From NCBI RefSeq assembly GCF_014251795.1, contig NZ_CP059201.1, forward strand, positions 186,001 through 250,000: 64,000 nucleotides of DNA. Reading direction: 5' to 3'. Below the pieces are notes generated by a model. It made no database searches, was not told the origin of the DNA, and saw only the letters and a list, made by a program, of their open reading frames with translations. A program made the position numbers and the translations under genes. This document shows, in pieces, positions 1 through 9,737 of the stretch (positions within the stretch are counted from its first letter, which is position 1; each line of letters starts with the position of its first letter). Source of the DNA: Blattabacterium cuenoti. Its GTDB lineage: Bacteria; Bacteroidota; Bacteroidia; Flavobacteriales; Blattabacteriaceae.

Positions 1-147
1 AAAAAAGCTTTAAAAGGGCTATGTGCGAGAGTCATTTTACATGAATATGATCATATTGAAGGAAAACTTTTTATTGATTATTTCTCTTCTATGGAAAAAA
101 AAATAATAGAAAAAAAATTAATAAGTTTATCAAAAAAGAATTTATAA
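1..147 (+). CDS. def: Peptide deformylase, C-terminal fragment (cut by window edge)
   Basis: The first 48 codons, read in frame 1 to a TAA stop, contain HEYDHIEGKLFIDY, which matches conserved motif 3 of peptide deformylases (HExxH, with two metal-binding histidines and the catalytic glutamate). The enzyme removes the formyl group from the N-terminal methionine of new proteins. The 5' part, with the GxGxAAxQ and EGCLS motifs, lies outside the window. It converges on rplT with a one-base gap. Frame, motif and stop all agree; only the start is missing. Confidence 0.88.
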   Translation, partial: KKALKGLCARVILHEYDHIEGKLFIDYFSSMEKKIIEKKLISLSKKNL

Positions 148-148
148 T

Positions 149-499
149 TTATTTTGAGTAAACATCATCTATTATTTTTTTGAAGGTGTTAGGATCATTC
201 ATAGATATGAATGATAAAATTTTTCGATTTATTTTAATCTTTTTTTCTGATAATTTACTCATAAATTCAGAATATGATTTTCCATATTGACGGACTCCTG
301 CATTTATACGTTGAATCCAAAGAGATCTAAAATCTCTTTTCTTTTTTTTTCTCCCTGAAAAGGCGTAAGACAAAGACTTTTCTACAGCATTTTTAGCAAC
401 TGTATAAATTTTACTTCTGGAACCATAAAATCCTTTTGCTAATTTCAGTATTTTTTTACGTTTTCGTCTAGATGAAACGGAATTAGTAGATCTAGGCAT
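149..499 (-). CDS. rplT: 50S ribosomal protein L20
   Basis: A 116-residue, strongly basic protein whose N-terminal half ([20 protein letters not shown], then [12 protein letters not shown]) is the typical L20 pattern; normal length is about 115-118. L20 binds 23S rRNA early in assembly of the large subunit. It is last in the conserved thrS-infC-rpmI-rplT order. Its ATG overlaps the end of rpmI by 8 nt, suggesting translational coupling. In other bacteria L20 represses this operon; no operator structure was recognised here. Confidence 0.97.
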   Translation of the reverse strand: MPRSTNSVSSRRKRKKILKLAKGFYGSRSKIYTVAKNAVEKSLSYAFSGRKKKKRDFRSLWIQRINAGVRQYGKSYSEFMSKLSEKKIKINRKILSFISMNDPNTFKKIIDDVYSK

Positions 500-686
500 A
501 GATTTGTTTTTTTATATTTTTTTGATCTGATTTTTTCAACAAAGTAAATACAGAAAGATTACGTTTTCTTCTTTTTGATTTTTTATTTAACAGATGATTC
601 TTGAATGCATGTTTTCTTTTCACATATCCATTTGCTGTTATTTTAAATCTTTTTTTAGATCCTGATTTCGTTTTTAATTTAGGCAT
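492..686 (-). CDS. rpmI: 50S ribosomal protein L35
   Basis: A 64-residue basic protein beginning [20 protein letters not shown], the hallmark N-terminus of L35, with the usual [12 protein letters not shown] stretch. Length is normal. It lies one base after the infC stop and overlaps rplT by 8 nt, the standard infC-rpmI-rplT arrangement. Confidence 0.97.
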   Translation of the reverse strand: MPKLKTKSGSKKRFKITANGYVKRKHAFKNHLLNKKSKRRKRNLSVFTLLKKSDQKNIKKQIYA

Positions 687-687
687 A

Positions 688-1302
688 TCAAAATTTTTTT
701 GGAGCTAATATCATATACATTCTTTTCCCTTCCATAACCGGCATTTGTTCAACTTTTCCATATTCTTCAATTTCTTCTGCAAATTTTAACAATTTTATTT
801 TTCCTTGATCTTTATATACTATAGAACGTCCTTTAAAAAAAACAAATACTTTCACTTTATCTCCACGCATTAAAAATTTTTCAGCACTTCTAATTTTAAC
901 TTTTCCATCATGATCTCCAATTTGTGGTCCAAATCTAATTTCTTTAGTATTTACTTTAACTTGTTTTGCTTTAAATTGCTTTTTTCTTTTTTTTTGTTCA
1001 TATAGAAATTTCTTATAATCCAATATTTTACATACTGGAGGACTTAATTTAGGATTAATTTCGACTAAATCCAATTCCCTTTTTATTGCAAATTGAAGTG
1101 CTTCTTGTATAGAATAAATCCCATTCTTTAGTAAAGAATCACCGACTAAACGAACTTTTTGTATATCAATACTTTCATTGATACGATATTCTTCTTTTTT
1201 TTGGGGTAATGGTCGGTACATTTTGTTTTTTCTATTCCCTCTTGAAAATTTCTTTTTTATAATAGTAGTTTTAGTTTTGATTTTTGAATTTATTTGTTTC
1301 AT
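688..1302 (-). CDS. infC: Translation initiation factor IF-3
   Basis: A 204-residue protein. The IF-3 N-domain starts near residue 42 ([15 protein letters not shown]), a lysine-rich linker follows, and the C-domain contains [17 protein letters not shown] and ends in [10 protein letters not shown]-3 binds the 30S subunit and proofreads start-codon and initiator-tRNA choice. The ATG at 1302 overlaps the thrS 3' end by 32 nt and adds a basic 27-residue extension. Met28 (start at 1221) would remove the overlap and still keep the whole conserved region, so the start is uncertain. No upstream Shine-Dalgarno helps decide. Confidence 0.93.
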   Translation of the reverse strand: MKQINSKIKTKTTIIKKKFSRGNRKNKMYRPLPQKKEEYRINESIDIQKVRLVGDSLLKNGIYSIQEALQFAIKRELDLVEINPKLSPPVCKILDYKKFLYEQKKRKKQFKAKQVKVNTKEIRFGPQIGDHDGKVKIRSAEKFLMRGDKVKVFVFFKGRSIVYKDQGKIKLLKFAEEIEEYGKVEQMPVMEGKRMYMILAPKKF

Positions 1303-2524
1303 TTAAAATATGTTCTATCCCATCGGAAATAGAAAATATTCCCATATGTCCTAATCCATGACGTCGCAATGATATCATTTGATCTTTTTCCTCTTTTTTT
1401 CCTAAAATAATCATATAAGGAATTTTATTTTCTTCAGAATCCCTTATTTTTTTGTTAATTTTCTCATTTCTATTATCAATAAACGCACGAATATTGTAAT
1501 TCGACATTAAATTTAAAATTTTTTTTGCATAGATTATATATTTTTCACTTATAGGAAGTATGACAGCTTGATTCGGAACCAACCACAATGGAATATTTCC
1601 TTTTGTATGTTCTATCATAATAGCAATAATACGTTCTAATGAACCAAAAGGAGCTCTATGGATCATTACTGGACGACATTTTTCATTATTTTTTCCTTTA
1701 TAATATAAATCAAATCTTTCAGGTAAATTATAATCTACTTGAATTGTTCCAAGTTGCCAACTTCTACCTAAAGAATCTTTTATTAAAAAATCTAGTTTTG
1801 GTCCATAAAAAGCGGCTTCTCCATAATTAACATATGATTCGATTTTTTCTTCTTTGACTATTTGTAATATAGCCTTTTCAGCTTTTTCCCAATTTATTTC
1901 TGATCCTATATAATCACCTATTTTTTTAGGATCTCTAAGAGAGATACGAACTGTATATGTAAAAAAACTTAATGAACGAAAAACATAAAAAATTAAATTA
2001 ATAACTTTCTTAAATTCTTCTAATAATTGATCATAAGTACAAAAAATATGTGCATCATCTTGAGTAAAACATCTTACTCTGGTTAATCCATGAAGCTCTC
2101 CACTTTGTTCATAGCGATATACTGTTCCAAATTCAGCAAAACGTTTAGGAAGATCACGATAAGACCATTCTTGAGAACGATAAATCTCACAATGATGAGG
2201 ACAATTCATAGGTTTTAAAAGAAATTCTTCTTCTTTACGAGGAGTATGAATAGTTCGAAAATGATCTTTTCCATATTTATTCCAATGTCCACTTCTAACA
2301 TATAATTTTTTATGGCCAATATGTGGAGTAACGACCATTTCATATCCTGATTTTTTTTGAACGTCAATTAAAAATTCTTCCAAATTTTTTCTTAAAACTG
2401 TTCCTCTAGGTAACCATAAAGGTAATCCGGTTCCTACTCTATCAGAAAAAATAAAAAATTTAAGTTTTCTACCTATTTTTCTATGATCATAATCTTTTTG
2501 ATAAGATGATTTATTTTTATTCAT
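1271..2524 (-). CDS. thrS: Threonyl-tRNA synthetase, editing-less short form
   Basis: A 417-residue class II synthetase that charges tRNA-Thr. It begins directly at the catalytic core (DYDHRKIGRKLKFF); motif 2 is near VRCFTQDDAHIF, motif 3 near HRAPFGSLERII, and a C-terminal anticodon-binding domain follows. The zinc ligands are present (Cys in KPMNCPHHC, His in FTQDDAH, His in MIHRAP). Bacterial ThrRS is usually about 640 residues. The missing 220 or so N-terminal residues would hold the TGS (N1) and editing (N2) domains that clear Ser-tRNA-Thr. Only 33 nt separate this start from glpF, so these domains are not encoded upstream. The operon position thrS-infC-rpmI-rplT is normal. Confidence 0.93.
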   Translation of the reverse strand: MNKNKSSYQKDYDHRKIGRKLKFFIFSDRVGTGLPLWLPRGTVLRKNLEEFLIDVQKKSGYEMVVTPHIGHKKLYVRSGHWNKYGKDHFRTIHTPRKEEEFLLKPMNCPHHCEIYRSQEWSYRDLPKRFAEFGTVYRYEQSGELHGLTRVRCFTQDDAHIFCTYDQLLEEFKKVINLIFYVFRSLSFFTYTVRISLRDPKKIGDYIGSEINWEKAEKAILQIVKEEKIESYVNYGEAAFYGPKLDFLIKDSLGRSWQLGTIQVDYNLPERFDLYYKGKNNEKCRPVMIHRAPFGSLERIIAIMIEHTKGNIPLWLVPNQAVILPISEKYIIYAKKILNLMSNYNIRAFIDNRNEKINKKIRDSEENKIPYMIILGKKEEKDQMISLRRHGLGHMGIFSISDGIEHILNETNKFKNQN

Positions 2525-2557
2525 AAAAATAAGTTACAAGTTTTTTTATTTTATGAT

Positions 2558-3304
2558 TTATGATGATAAAAATAAATATAATGTAGATGCTATTATCCCC
2601 CCTACAATAGGACCAATTATAGGAACCCAAGCATAATTCCAATGATTTTTTACTTTTCCCGTAATAGGAATAATAGAATATATAATTCTTGGACCTAAAT
2701 CACGAGCAGGATTTATAGCAGCACCTGTAGCCCCTCCTAAAGATAGAACAACGCCTAACACGACTAAAGCATAAGGAATAGCCCCTAAAGACCCTAACCC
2801 TATAGGATATTTTCTTTCTCCAAAAAAAAGAATTCCTTCTGTAGAAAGATATAAAGAAATAAATATAAAAATGAAAGTTGCTAATACTTCACTTAAAAAA
2901 TTAGAAAATAAATTTTTTATAGAAGGGATAGTCACAAAAACAGATAATTTTTCTTGTTCGTCTTGAGTTTCCAAAAAATGATCCTTGTATAAAACCCATA
3001 CAAATAAAGATCCTAACATAGCTCCAACGAATTGAGAAAAAATATAAAAAGGAACCATTTCCCACCTAAATTTTCCAATTATGGCAAAACTGATTGTTAC
3101 ACATGGATTTAAATGAGCTCCACTATAAGGAGCAGAAACTATTATTGCCATAAAAACAGCTAATGCCCATCCTAGAGTAATAGGAACCCATCCTCCATAT
3201 TTGCTATGCCCTTTAGTTTTTGATAAAATCACATTTGCAACTACTCCATTTCCTAAAAATACTAGAATCATTGTTCCTATGATTTCTGCATATATTTTTG
3301 TCAT
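2558..3304 (-). CDS. glpF: Glycerol uptake facilitator (aquaglyceroporin)
   Basis: A 248-residue MIP-family channel with six predicted membrane helices. Both half-helix motifs are present: NPC at residues 66-68 (HLNPCVTISF) and NPARDLGPR at 198-206. The Asp directly after NPAR is typical of glycerol-conducting members rather than strict water channels. It lies 8 nt after glpK in the order glpD-glpK-glpF, so its substrate is very probably glycerol entering the cell by facilitated diffusion. Confidence 0.95.
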   Translation of the reverse strand: MTKIYAEIIGTMILVFLGNGVVANVILSKTKGHSKYGGWVPITLGWALAVFMAIIVSAPYSGAHLNPCVTISFAIIGKFRWEMVPFYIFSQFVGAMLGSLFVWVLYKDHFLETQDEQEKLSVFVTIPSIKNLFSNFLSEVLATFIFIFISLYLSTEGILFFGERKYPIGLGSLGAIPYALVVLGVVLSLGGATGAAINPARDLGPRIIYSIIPITGKVKNHWNYAWVPIIGPIVGGIIASTLYLFLSS

Positions 3305-3312
3305 TATATTAC

Positions 3313-4809
3313 TTATTTTATTTTTCTAGACCAAGAACGAGTTGTTTTAATAGCTCTTTTCCAACCTTGAATTCTTTTCAATCTACTAGACATTTCTTTT
3401 GGTTCAAAAACTTGTTCTAATTGCCATTTATCTTGAATTTCTTCAAGACTACTCCAATAATTTACAGCTAATCCAGCTAAATAAGCAGCTCCTGCCGCTG
3501 TTAATTCAGAAATTTTTGATTTGACAACTTTGACATTTAAAATATCAGATTGAAATTGCATTAATAATTTATTTACTGTTGCTCCTCCATCTACACGAAG
3601 TTCTTTTATAGAAATACCAGAATCTGCTTCCATCGCTTTAAGTACGTCCATATTTTGGAAAGCAATGCTTTCTAAAGCAGCTCTAACAAAATGTGCAGAA
3701 GAAGTTCCTCTCGTAATTCCTACAATAGTACCTCTAGCTTTTTGATCCCAATAAGGAGCTCCTAAACCTGAAAAAGCTGGAACCATATATAAACCTTCTG
3801 TATTGTCCACTGAAGAAGCTAATTTTTCCGCTTCGTTAGAAGATAAAAGTAACCCAAGTCCGTCTCTTAACCATTGAATCACAGCTCCTGCAATAAAAAC
3901 ACTTCCTTCCAATGCATATTGGACTTGATTTTTAATCTTCCAAGCAATAGTAGTAATTAAATTATTTTGAGAAAAAACAGGATGATTACCCACATTCATT
4001 AACATAAAACATCCCGTTCCATAAGTATTTTTTACCATACCAATTTTAGTACACATTTGACCAAAAAGAGCGGCTTGTTGATCTCCTGCAATACCAGATA
4101 TAGGAATTTTATGTGATAAAATATGTCCTGTCGTATAACCAAAAATTTCGCTAGATGACTTTACTTCTGGAAGCATGTTTACTGGAATATTAAATAGATC
4201 TATCAGTTCTTGATCCCAACTTAATGTATGAATATTAAATAACATAGTACGCGAAGCATTAGTTACATCTGTAACATGAATTTCTTTTCCAGTTAAATTC
4301 CATATTAACCATGAATCTATTGTTCCAAATGCTAAGGATCCAGAGTCAGCTTTTTTTTGAGCTCCTGGAATATTTTCCAGAATCCATCTAATTTTTGTAG
4401 CGGAAAAATATGGATCTATAATTAAACCTGTTTTTTTTCGAATCATTTCGGTTAATCCTTCTTTTTTAATTTGATCACAATATTTGAATGTTCGTCGATC
4501 TTGCCATACTATAGCATTAAAAATAGGTTCTCCTGTTTTTTTATCCCAAACAACAGTAGTTTCTCTTTGATTTGTGATTCCTATTGATACAATATTTTCA
4601 CCTTCTAAGTTAGCTTTTAAAATAGCTTCCAAAGCAACTGAAGCTTGTGTAGACCATATTTCTTCTGCATTGTGTTCTACCCATCCCGGATGAGGATAAA
4701 TTTGTGTAAATTCTCTTTGAGCTACGGAAACAATATTCCCAACTTGATCAAAAATAATAGCTCTAGAACTGGTAGTTCCCTGGTCTAATGACAGCACATA
4801 TTTTTTCAT
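3313..4809 (-). CDS. glpK: Glycerol kinase
   Basis: FGGY-family kinase making glycerol 3-phosphate from glycerol and ATP. The N-terminal phosphate loop is [15 protein letters not shown], the family [13 protein letters not shown] segment carries the catalytic Asp, and VDGGATVN lies in the C-terminal lobe. The open frame extends up to 4905, but the extra 32 residues overlap the glpD end and resemble nothing. The ATG at 4807-4809 ([11 protein letters not shown]) gives 498 residues, the usual family length, and a 29-nt gap to glpD. The product feeds GlpD. Confidence 0.96.
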   Translation of the reverse strand: MKKYVLSLDQGTTSSRAIIFDQVGNIVSVAQREFTQIYPHPGWVEHNAEEIWSTQASVALEAILKANLEGENIVSIGITNQRETTVVWDKKTGEPIFNAIVWQDRRTFKYCDQIKKEGLTEMIRKKTGLIIDPYFSATKIRWILENIPGAQKKADSGSLAFGTIDSWLIWNLTGKEIHVTDVTNASRTMLFNIHTLSWDQELIDLFNIPVNMLPEVKSSSEIFGYTTGHILSHKIPISGIAGDQQAALFGQMCTKIGMVKNTYGTGCFMLMNVGNHPVFSQNNLITTIAWKIKNQVQYALEGSVFIAGAVIQWLRDGLGLLLSSNEAEKLASSVDNTEGLYMVPAFSGLGAPYWDQKARGTIVGITRGTSSAHFVRAALESIAFQNMDVLKAMEADSGISIKELRVDGGATVNKLLMQFQSDILNVKVVKSKISELTAAGAAYLAGLAVNYWSSLEEIQDKWQLEQVFEPKEMSSRLKRIQGWKRAIKTTRSWSRKIK

Positions 4810-4838
4810 AAACATATAATAACTTTTCGACCCTACTA

Positions 4839-6440
4839 TTAAGCCACTGGATAATAGTATTGCATAGCTAGCTTTTTGAAAGCAGCTACTTGTGATTTTT
4901 CCCATTTTTCATCTCTAGAAAGTTCTTTAGCCATTAATGTAGCTATTCTTGGTGCTATATCTATAGCTTTTTTAGCATTCAAAAATAACAAACGAAATCT
5001 TCTAGCCAAAACATCTTCAATTGTTCTCGCCATTTCATAACGAACCATCCAAATTACTTCTGCTTCAGTATAAGAAGAAGAATTTTTTGATATTAAAGAA
5101 ACACCTAATAATGGATTTTTATCAATTAATTTTTTGATATGATATTCATCTTCTCCATATTTATTCCAATGATAATTTTTACTTTTATATGAAGAATAAG
5201 ATCCATAAATTTTAAGATTTTTTGTTACAGAAGGCTTTTTATTTAGATTACCTATATTAATAGCTTTATTGACTGTATCTTCTGCCATTTTTCTGTATGT
5301 AGTCCATTTTCCACCTATAATACTAATCAATCCAGATGGACTAATTATAAGTTTATGAGATCTAGAAATATCTTTCGTTTTAGTATCCGTAGAACAAAAA
5401 TTATTAGGGAGAAAAAGAGGACGTAATCCGGAAAATGCACTTAGTATATCACTTTTTTTTGTATGAATTACAAAATATTTATTGAAAGTTTGTAATATAA
5501 AATCAATTTCTTCTTCCAAAGGTTTTGGTTCAAGAACACTTTTTTCTAAAAAAGTATCTGTGGTTCCAACCAAAACATGATCATACCATGGAACACAAAA
5601 TAAGACTCTTCCATCTTGAGTTTTTGGAATCACTATCGCATTTGAACTACTAAAAAAAGATTTATCTAATACAACATGTGTTCCTTGACTTGGTTTGATT
5701 ACAATAGGACATGTCGACTCATCCATTTTTGAAATAGAATCATAGAAAACACCAGTAGCGTTTATAACTACTTTTGAATAAATAGAATATTTTTTTTTAG
5801 TTTCGACATCACAGGCTAGAACTCCAGAAATTTTATTTCCAACTTTTTTTAGTAAACTTATTACCTGAAAATAATTTAACAAAATTCCACCTTTCTTAAC
5901 ACAAGTTTGTGCTAAATTTATAGCTAAACGTGAATCATCAAACTGTCCATCATAATATAAAATACCTCCTTTTAACTCTTTACTTTTAATTTCTGGAAAA
6001 CTTTTGATTATTTCACTTTTAGATAAAAATTTAGATTTTCCAAAACTTAGAGAGCCAGATAACCATTCATACAATTTTAATCCAGTCCAATACATAATAC
6101 CCATTTTCCAATTGAAAATTGGAATAATAAATTTTTGTTTTTTGACTAAATGAGGAGCATTTTTTAATAAAAAACCTCTTTCTCGTAATGCTTCATAAAC
6201 TAATCTTATATTTCCTTGAGCTAAATATCGTATCCCTCCATGAACTAATTTCGTGCTTCTACTAGAAGTAGCTTTAGAAAAGTCAGATTGTTCTAGTAAA
6301 AGAGTTTTATATCCTCTAGAAGAAGAATCTAAAGCTATTCCTAATCCTGTAGCTCCACCTCCTATTATGATGATATCCCAAATATCTACATTATCTAAGA
6401 TCTCCAAAAACTTATCTCTATTTAAAAAACCTTTCATCAT
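4839..6440 (-). CDS. glpD: FAD-dependent glycerol-3-phosphate dehydrogenase (aerobic)
   Basis: A 533-residue flavoprotein. The dinucleotide-binding segment [20 protein letters not shown] is near residue 25 and is followed by the GlpD/GlpO signature [16 protein letters not shown]. The C-terminal helical domain ([20 protein letters not shown]) is typical. It oxidises glycerol 3-phosphate to dihydroxyacetone phosphate at the membrane, passing electrons to quinone, which fits the cbb3 oxidase elsewhere in the window. It is the first gene of glpDKF. Met1 and Met2 are both possible starts. ccoG or glpR-like regulators were not seen nearby. Confidence 0.95.
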   Translation of the reverse strand: MMKGFLNRDKFLEILDNVDIWDIIIIGGGATGLGIALDSSSRGYKTLLLEQSDFSKATSSRSTKLVHGGIRYLAQGNIRLVYEALRERGFLLKNAPHLVKKQKFIIPIFNWKMGIMYWTGLKLYEWLSGSLSFGKSKFLSKSEIIKSFPEIKSKELKGGILYYDGQFDDSRLAINLAQTCVKKGGILLNYFQVISLLKKVGNKISGVLACDVETKKKYSIYSKVVINATGVFYDSISKMDESTCPIVIKPSQGTHVVLDKSFFSSSNAIVIPKTQDGRVLFCVPWYDHVLVGTTDTFLEKSVLEPKPLEEEIDFILQTFNKYFVIHTKKSDILSAFSGLRPLFLPNNFCSTDTKTKDISRSHKLIISPSGLISIIGGKWTTYRKMAEDTVNKAINIGNLNKKPSVTKNLKIYGSYSSYKSKNYHWNKYGEDEYHIKKLIDKNPLLGVSLISKNSSSYTEAEVIWMVRYEMARTIEDVLARRFRLLFLNAKKAIDIAPRIATLMAKELSRDEKWEKSQVAAFKKLAMQYYYPVA

Positions 6441-6509
6441 GTTTCAATGTTTCACTCATATCAAATTCCAAACGGAACATTTTATCGTATTTTTGAAATG
6501 TTAAATGAA

Positions 6510-6517
6510 CAAAATTA
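6510..6517 (-). promoter_or_regulatory. Candidate -7 box for the glpDKF operon
   Basis: The minus strand reads TAATTTTG, a match to the Bacteroidetes TAnnTTTG element, about 70 nt before the glpD start in the 112-nt ffh-glpD gap. No convincing TTG -33 element at the right distance was found. Such a box is expected by chance roughly once per kilobase at this base composition, so support is moderate. Confidence 0.35.
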
Positions 6518-6552
6518 AAAATATTTTCAATAAAAGAAAATTTTAATTAAAA

Positions 6553-7902
6553 TCATACATTCCTTTCTTTATTAATCATTTGATATATAAAATCTTTTAC
6601 AATTTTTTTTCCTGAATGAGCATGAATTTTTTTCATAATTTGACTCATGTCATGAAATTGCTTCAAAAAAATATCTATATCATTCAATTTTATACCAGAT
6701 CCTTTAGATATTCTTTGTCTTCTTCTTATATCCGAAAGGATTTTCGGATGATTTCTTTCATAAGGAGTCATAGAATGAATAATTGCTTCTACTTTTTTGA
6801 AAGAATTTGTTTGATTTCCAGAAAAAGAAAAATATCTATCGATTCCGGGAATCATTGAAATCAGATTTTTTATATTTCCTATTTTTTTAATTTGTTGAAT
6901 TTGTTCTAATAAATCACTAAAACCAAAACGATTTTTTGAAATTTTTTTATAAATTTTTTGAGTTCTTTTTTCATCAAATTTATCTTGTACTTTTTCAACT
7001 AAAGAAACTATATCACCCATACCTAATATTCTATTAGCTATTCTATCTGGATGAAAAACTTCCAAATCTTCTATTTTTTCACCATTACTAATAAATTTTA
7101 TAGGTTTTTTCACTACACTAGATATGGTTATAGCAACGCCCCCTCTACTATCTCCATCTAATTTCGTTATTACAATACCATCAAAGTTTAACACTTTTGA
7201 AAAAGATTGAGCCGTATTTATAGCATCTTGTCCTGTCATCGTATCTACAACAAATAAAATTTCATCTGGGTTAGAATATTGATTTATTTTTTTGATTTCT
7301 TCCATCATGATCGCATCTATTGCTAACCTTCCAGCTGTATCAATGATAATTACGTTTTTCTTTTTTTTAGAAGCATAAATAATAGATTGAGACACAATCT
7401 CAATAACGTTTTTACATTCTTTTAAAGAAAAAACAGGAATGTTTATTTTTTCAGCTATCAATTTCAGTTGATCTATAGCTGCAGGACGATGAATATCTGC
7501 AGCAACTAATAAAGGAAATTTGTTTTTTTTTCTTAGAAAGAAAGCAAGTTTAGAGGAAAAAGAAGTTTTTCCGCTTCCTTGTAATCCACAAATTAAAATA
7601 ATAGTAGGATCTTTAGAAAGATTCATTTCTCCACTTTTTTCTCCCATTATTGAAACTAATTCGTCATATACTATTTTAATAATTAATTGTCTTGGATTTA
7701 AGGAAGTTAATACTTTTTTTCCAAGTGACTTCTTTTGAACTCTTTGAATAAAATTTTTAACTATTTTATAATTAACGTCTGCATCAATAAGTGATTTTGC
7801 GATTTCTTTTAAAGAAGATGCAATATTAACTTCTGTAATTGTATTATGTCCCTTCAAAATATGAAGAGCTTGAGATAATTTATTTTGTAAACGTTCAAAC
7901 AT
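6553..7902 (-). CDS. ffh: Signal recognition particle GTPase Ffh
   Basis: A 449-residue SRP54 protein: N-terminal helical domain, P-loop GLQGSGKT at residues 106-113, DTAGR near 190, TKLDGDSRGG near 250, and an M domain with the SMTPYERNHP and RRRQRISKGSG signatures that bind SRP RNA and signal sequences. It targets membrane proteins to the translocon with FtsY. The M domain keeps the RNA-binding segment, so SRP RNA should exist, but I found no ffs gene in this window. Confidence 0.96.
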   Translation of the reverse strand: MFERLQNKLSQALHILKGHNTITEVNIASSLKEIAKSLIDADVNYKIVKNFIQRVQKKSLGKKVLTSLNPRQLIIKIVYDELVSIMGEKSGEMNLSKDPTIILICGLQGSGKTSFSSKLAFFLRKKNKFPLLVAADIHRPAAIDQLKLIAEKINIPVFSLKECKNVIEIVSQSIIYASKKKKNVIIIDTAGRLAIDAIMMEEIKKINQYSNPDEILFVVDTMTGQDAINTAQSFSKVLNFDGIVITKLDGDSRGGVAITISSVVKKPIKFISNGEKIEDLEVFHPDRIANRILGMGDIVSLVEKVQDKFDEKRTQKIYKKISKNRFGFSDLLEQIQQIKKIGNIKNLISMIPGIDRYFSFSGNQTNSFKKVEAIIHSMTPYERNHPKILSDIRRRQRISKGSGIKLNDIDIFLKQFHDMSQIMKKIHAHSGKKIVKDFIYQMINKERNV

Positions 7903-7946
7903 AAAGTATACATTTTATTTACTAATATATTACTTATTACTACTTA

Positions 7947-9728
7947 CTACATACGATCAAGCATTTTAATGCCTAATAAATTCATTCCAGATTTTAAAAC
8001 ATTTCCTGTGATATGGATAATATTCATACAAATGTTGCTATGAATCATGTTTAAGGGATCTATTAATTTCTTATTTTGATAAAGATGATTAAAAGTTTTA
8101 GATACTTCATAAATATAATTTGCTATTAAAGAAGGATTTAAATGCATTGCTGCTTTTTTTAAAACAAATGGATATTTTTGAAGAATTTTGATCATGTTTT
8201 TTTCATGTATGTCAAATTTTATATTTGACCAATAATAATTAATTAATGAACAAAAATTGAAAAACTTTCGTTCTAAAGAACGAAGTCTTGAATAAGTATA
8301 TTGAATATATGTTCCTGTTTTTCCTTTAAAATCTATAGATTTTTCAGGATGAAAAATTATTTTTTTTCTCGGGTCTATTTTAAGAAAATAATATTTCAAA
8401 GCTCCTAATCCTATTATTTCAGCATCTTGATCTTCTTTTCTATCTTGATATTCAGATTCATGAAATTTTTTTAAAAAATTCTTTTTTGCAATAGAAGACA
8501 TTTTTAAAATTAAACTATCTGCATCTATAATATTTCCTTCCCTTGATTTCATTTTTCCACTTGGCAAATATACCATTTCATAAGATAAATGGGATAATTT
8601 ATTGACCCATATATATCCTAAACGTTTTAATACATTAAAAAGAACTTGAAAATGATAATCTTGTTCTTTTCCTACGATATAAATAATTTGATCTACATTG
8701 TATTTTTTGAAACGTTCCACAGCCGTTCCAATATCTTGAGTTATGTATACAGAGGTTTGATCAGATCGTAATAAAAGTTTTTGATCAAAACCTTCCTTTA
8801 TTAAATCGATCCAAATCGATCCATCTTTTTTTTGGAAAAAAATACCTTTCTTAAGACCTTTTTTCACAATTTTTTTTCCAATATCATAAACATCACTCTC
8901 GTATTCTGTTTGATCAAAAGTAATTTCCAATTTTTTATAAGTCTCTTTAAACCCTTTATAAACCCATTGATTCATTTCTTTCCAAGTTTCTCTAATAACA
9001 GGATCTCCTAATTCCCATTTTTTCAAAATTTCTCTAGCCTCATTCATAATTGTATTTTGAATGGGTCTTTGACTGTTACAAGACTCTTCTTGAATTTCTT
9101 TACGATAAATTTTATCAAATAAACTATAATATTTTCCTACAAAATGATCTCCTTTCATTTTAACATTATCAGGCGTTTTTCCTTTTCCAAATCTCTTCCA
9201 AGCTATCATAGATTTACATATATGTATTCCTCTATCATTAATAATTTGAGTTTTGATTATTTCATGCCCAACCGTTTTTAATATTTCAGCTATAGATGAT
9301 CCAATAAGACTATTTCTAATATGGCCTAAATGAAGAGGTTTATTTGTATTAGGGGAAGAGTATTCTATCATGATTTTTTTAGAATGATGTTTTAAATCAT
9401 AAAAATTTGTGTTTAACATGTTTTTCAAGAGATAAATATAATAACCATCTTCGAAAATAAAGTTTAAAAATCCTTTAACAACAGAAAAATGAATCAGTTC
9501 TTTTAACTTATTTTGAACATAATTTCCTATATTGATTCCTATTTCATCAACAGACTTTTTTAATTTTTTTGATAAAGGAAATAAAATTAAAGTAATATCT
9601 CCTGGATATTCCTTTTTAGTATATTGAAAATCTAATTCAGTAGAATCATATAATTTATATAAAACAAACACAGATTCTTTTACTATTTTTTCTATGGATT
9701 GAAAATGATCATTCATAAACGATATCAA
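7947..9728 (-). CDS. argS: Arginyl-tRNA synthetase
   Basis: A 593-residue class I synthetase. The HIGH-type motif is HLGH at residues 133-136, after SSPNTNKP. The KMSKS region reads KMKSREGN, a common ArgRS form. The C-terminal DALR anticodon domain ends in GMNLLGIKMLDRM. It is followed 9 nt upstream by ilvE on the same strand. Met5 (9716) is an alternative start. Length is normal. Confidence 0.96.
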   Translation of the reverse strand: MISFMNDHFQSIEKIVKESVFVLYKLYDSTELDFQYTKKEYPGDITLILFPLSKKLKKSVDEIGINIGNYVQNKLKELIHFSVVKGFLNFIFEDGYYIYLLKNMLNTNFYDLKHHSKKIMIEYSSPNTNKPLHLGHIRNSLIGSSIAEILKTVGHEIIKTQIINDRGIHICKSMIAWKRFGKGKTPDNVKMKGDHFVGKYYSLFDKIYRKEIQEESCNSQRPIQNTIMNEAREILKKWELGDPVIRETWKEMNQWVYKGFKETYKKLEITFDQTEYESDVYDIGKKIVKKGLKKGIFFQKKDGSIWIDLIKEGFDQKLLLRSDQTSVYITQDIGTAVERFKKYNVDQIIYIVGKEQDYHFQVLFNVLKRLGYIWVNKLSHLSYEMVYLPSGKMKSREGNIIDADSLILKMSSIAKKNFLKKFHESEYQDRKEDQDAEIIGLGALKYYFLKIDPRKKIIFHPEKSIDFKGKTGTYIQYTYSRLRSLERKFFNFCSLINYYWSNIKFDIHEKNMIKILQKYPFVLKKAAMHLNPSLIANYIYEVSKTFNHLYQNKKLIDPLNMIHSNICMNIIHITGNVLKSGMNLLGIKMLDRM

Positions 9729-9737
9729 ATGATTTTT

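Noticed and set aside
2525-2557. A frameshift hiding the missing thrS N-terminus
   Set aside because: Only 33 nt lie between thrS and glpF, far too few for about 220 residues in any frame.
4810-4905. Longer glpK start (32 extra residues)
   Set aside because: It overlaps glpD and has no family similarity; ATG at 4809 gives the standard N-terminus and length.
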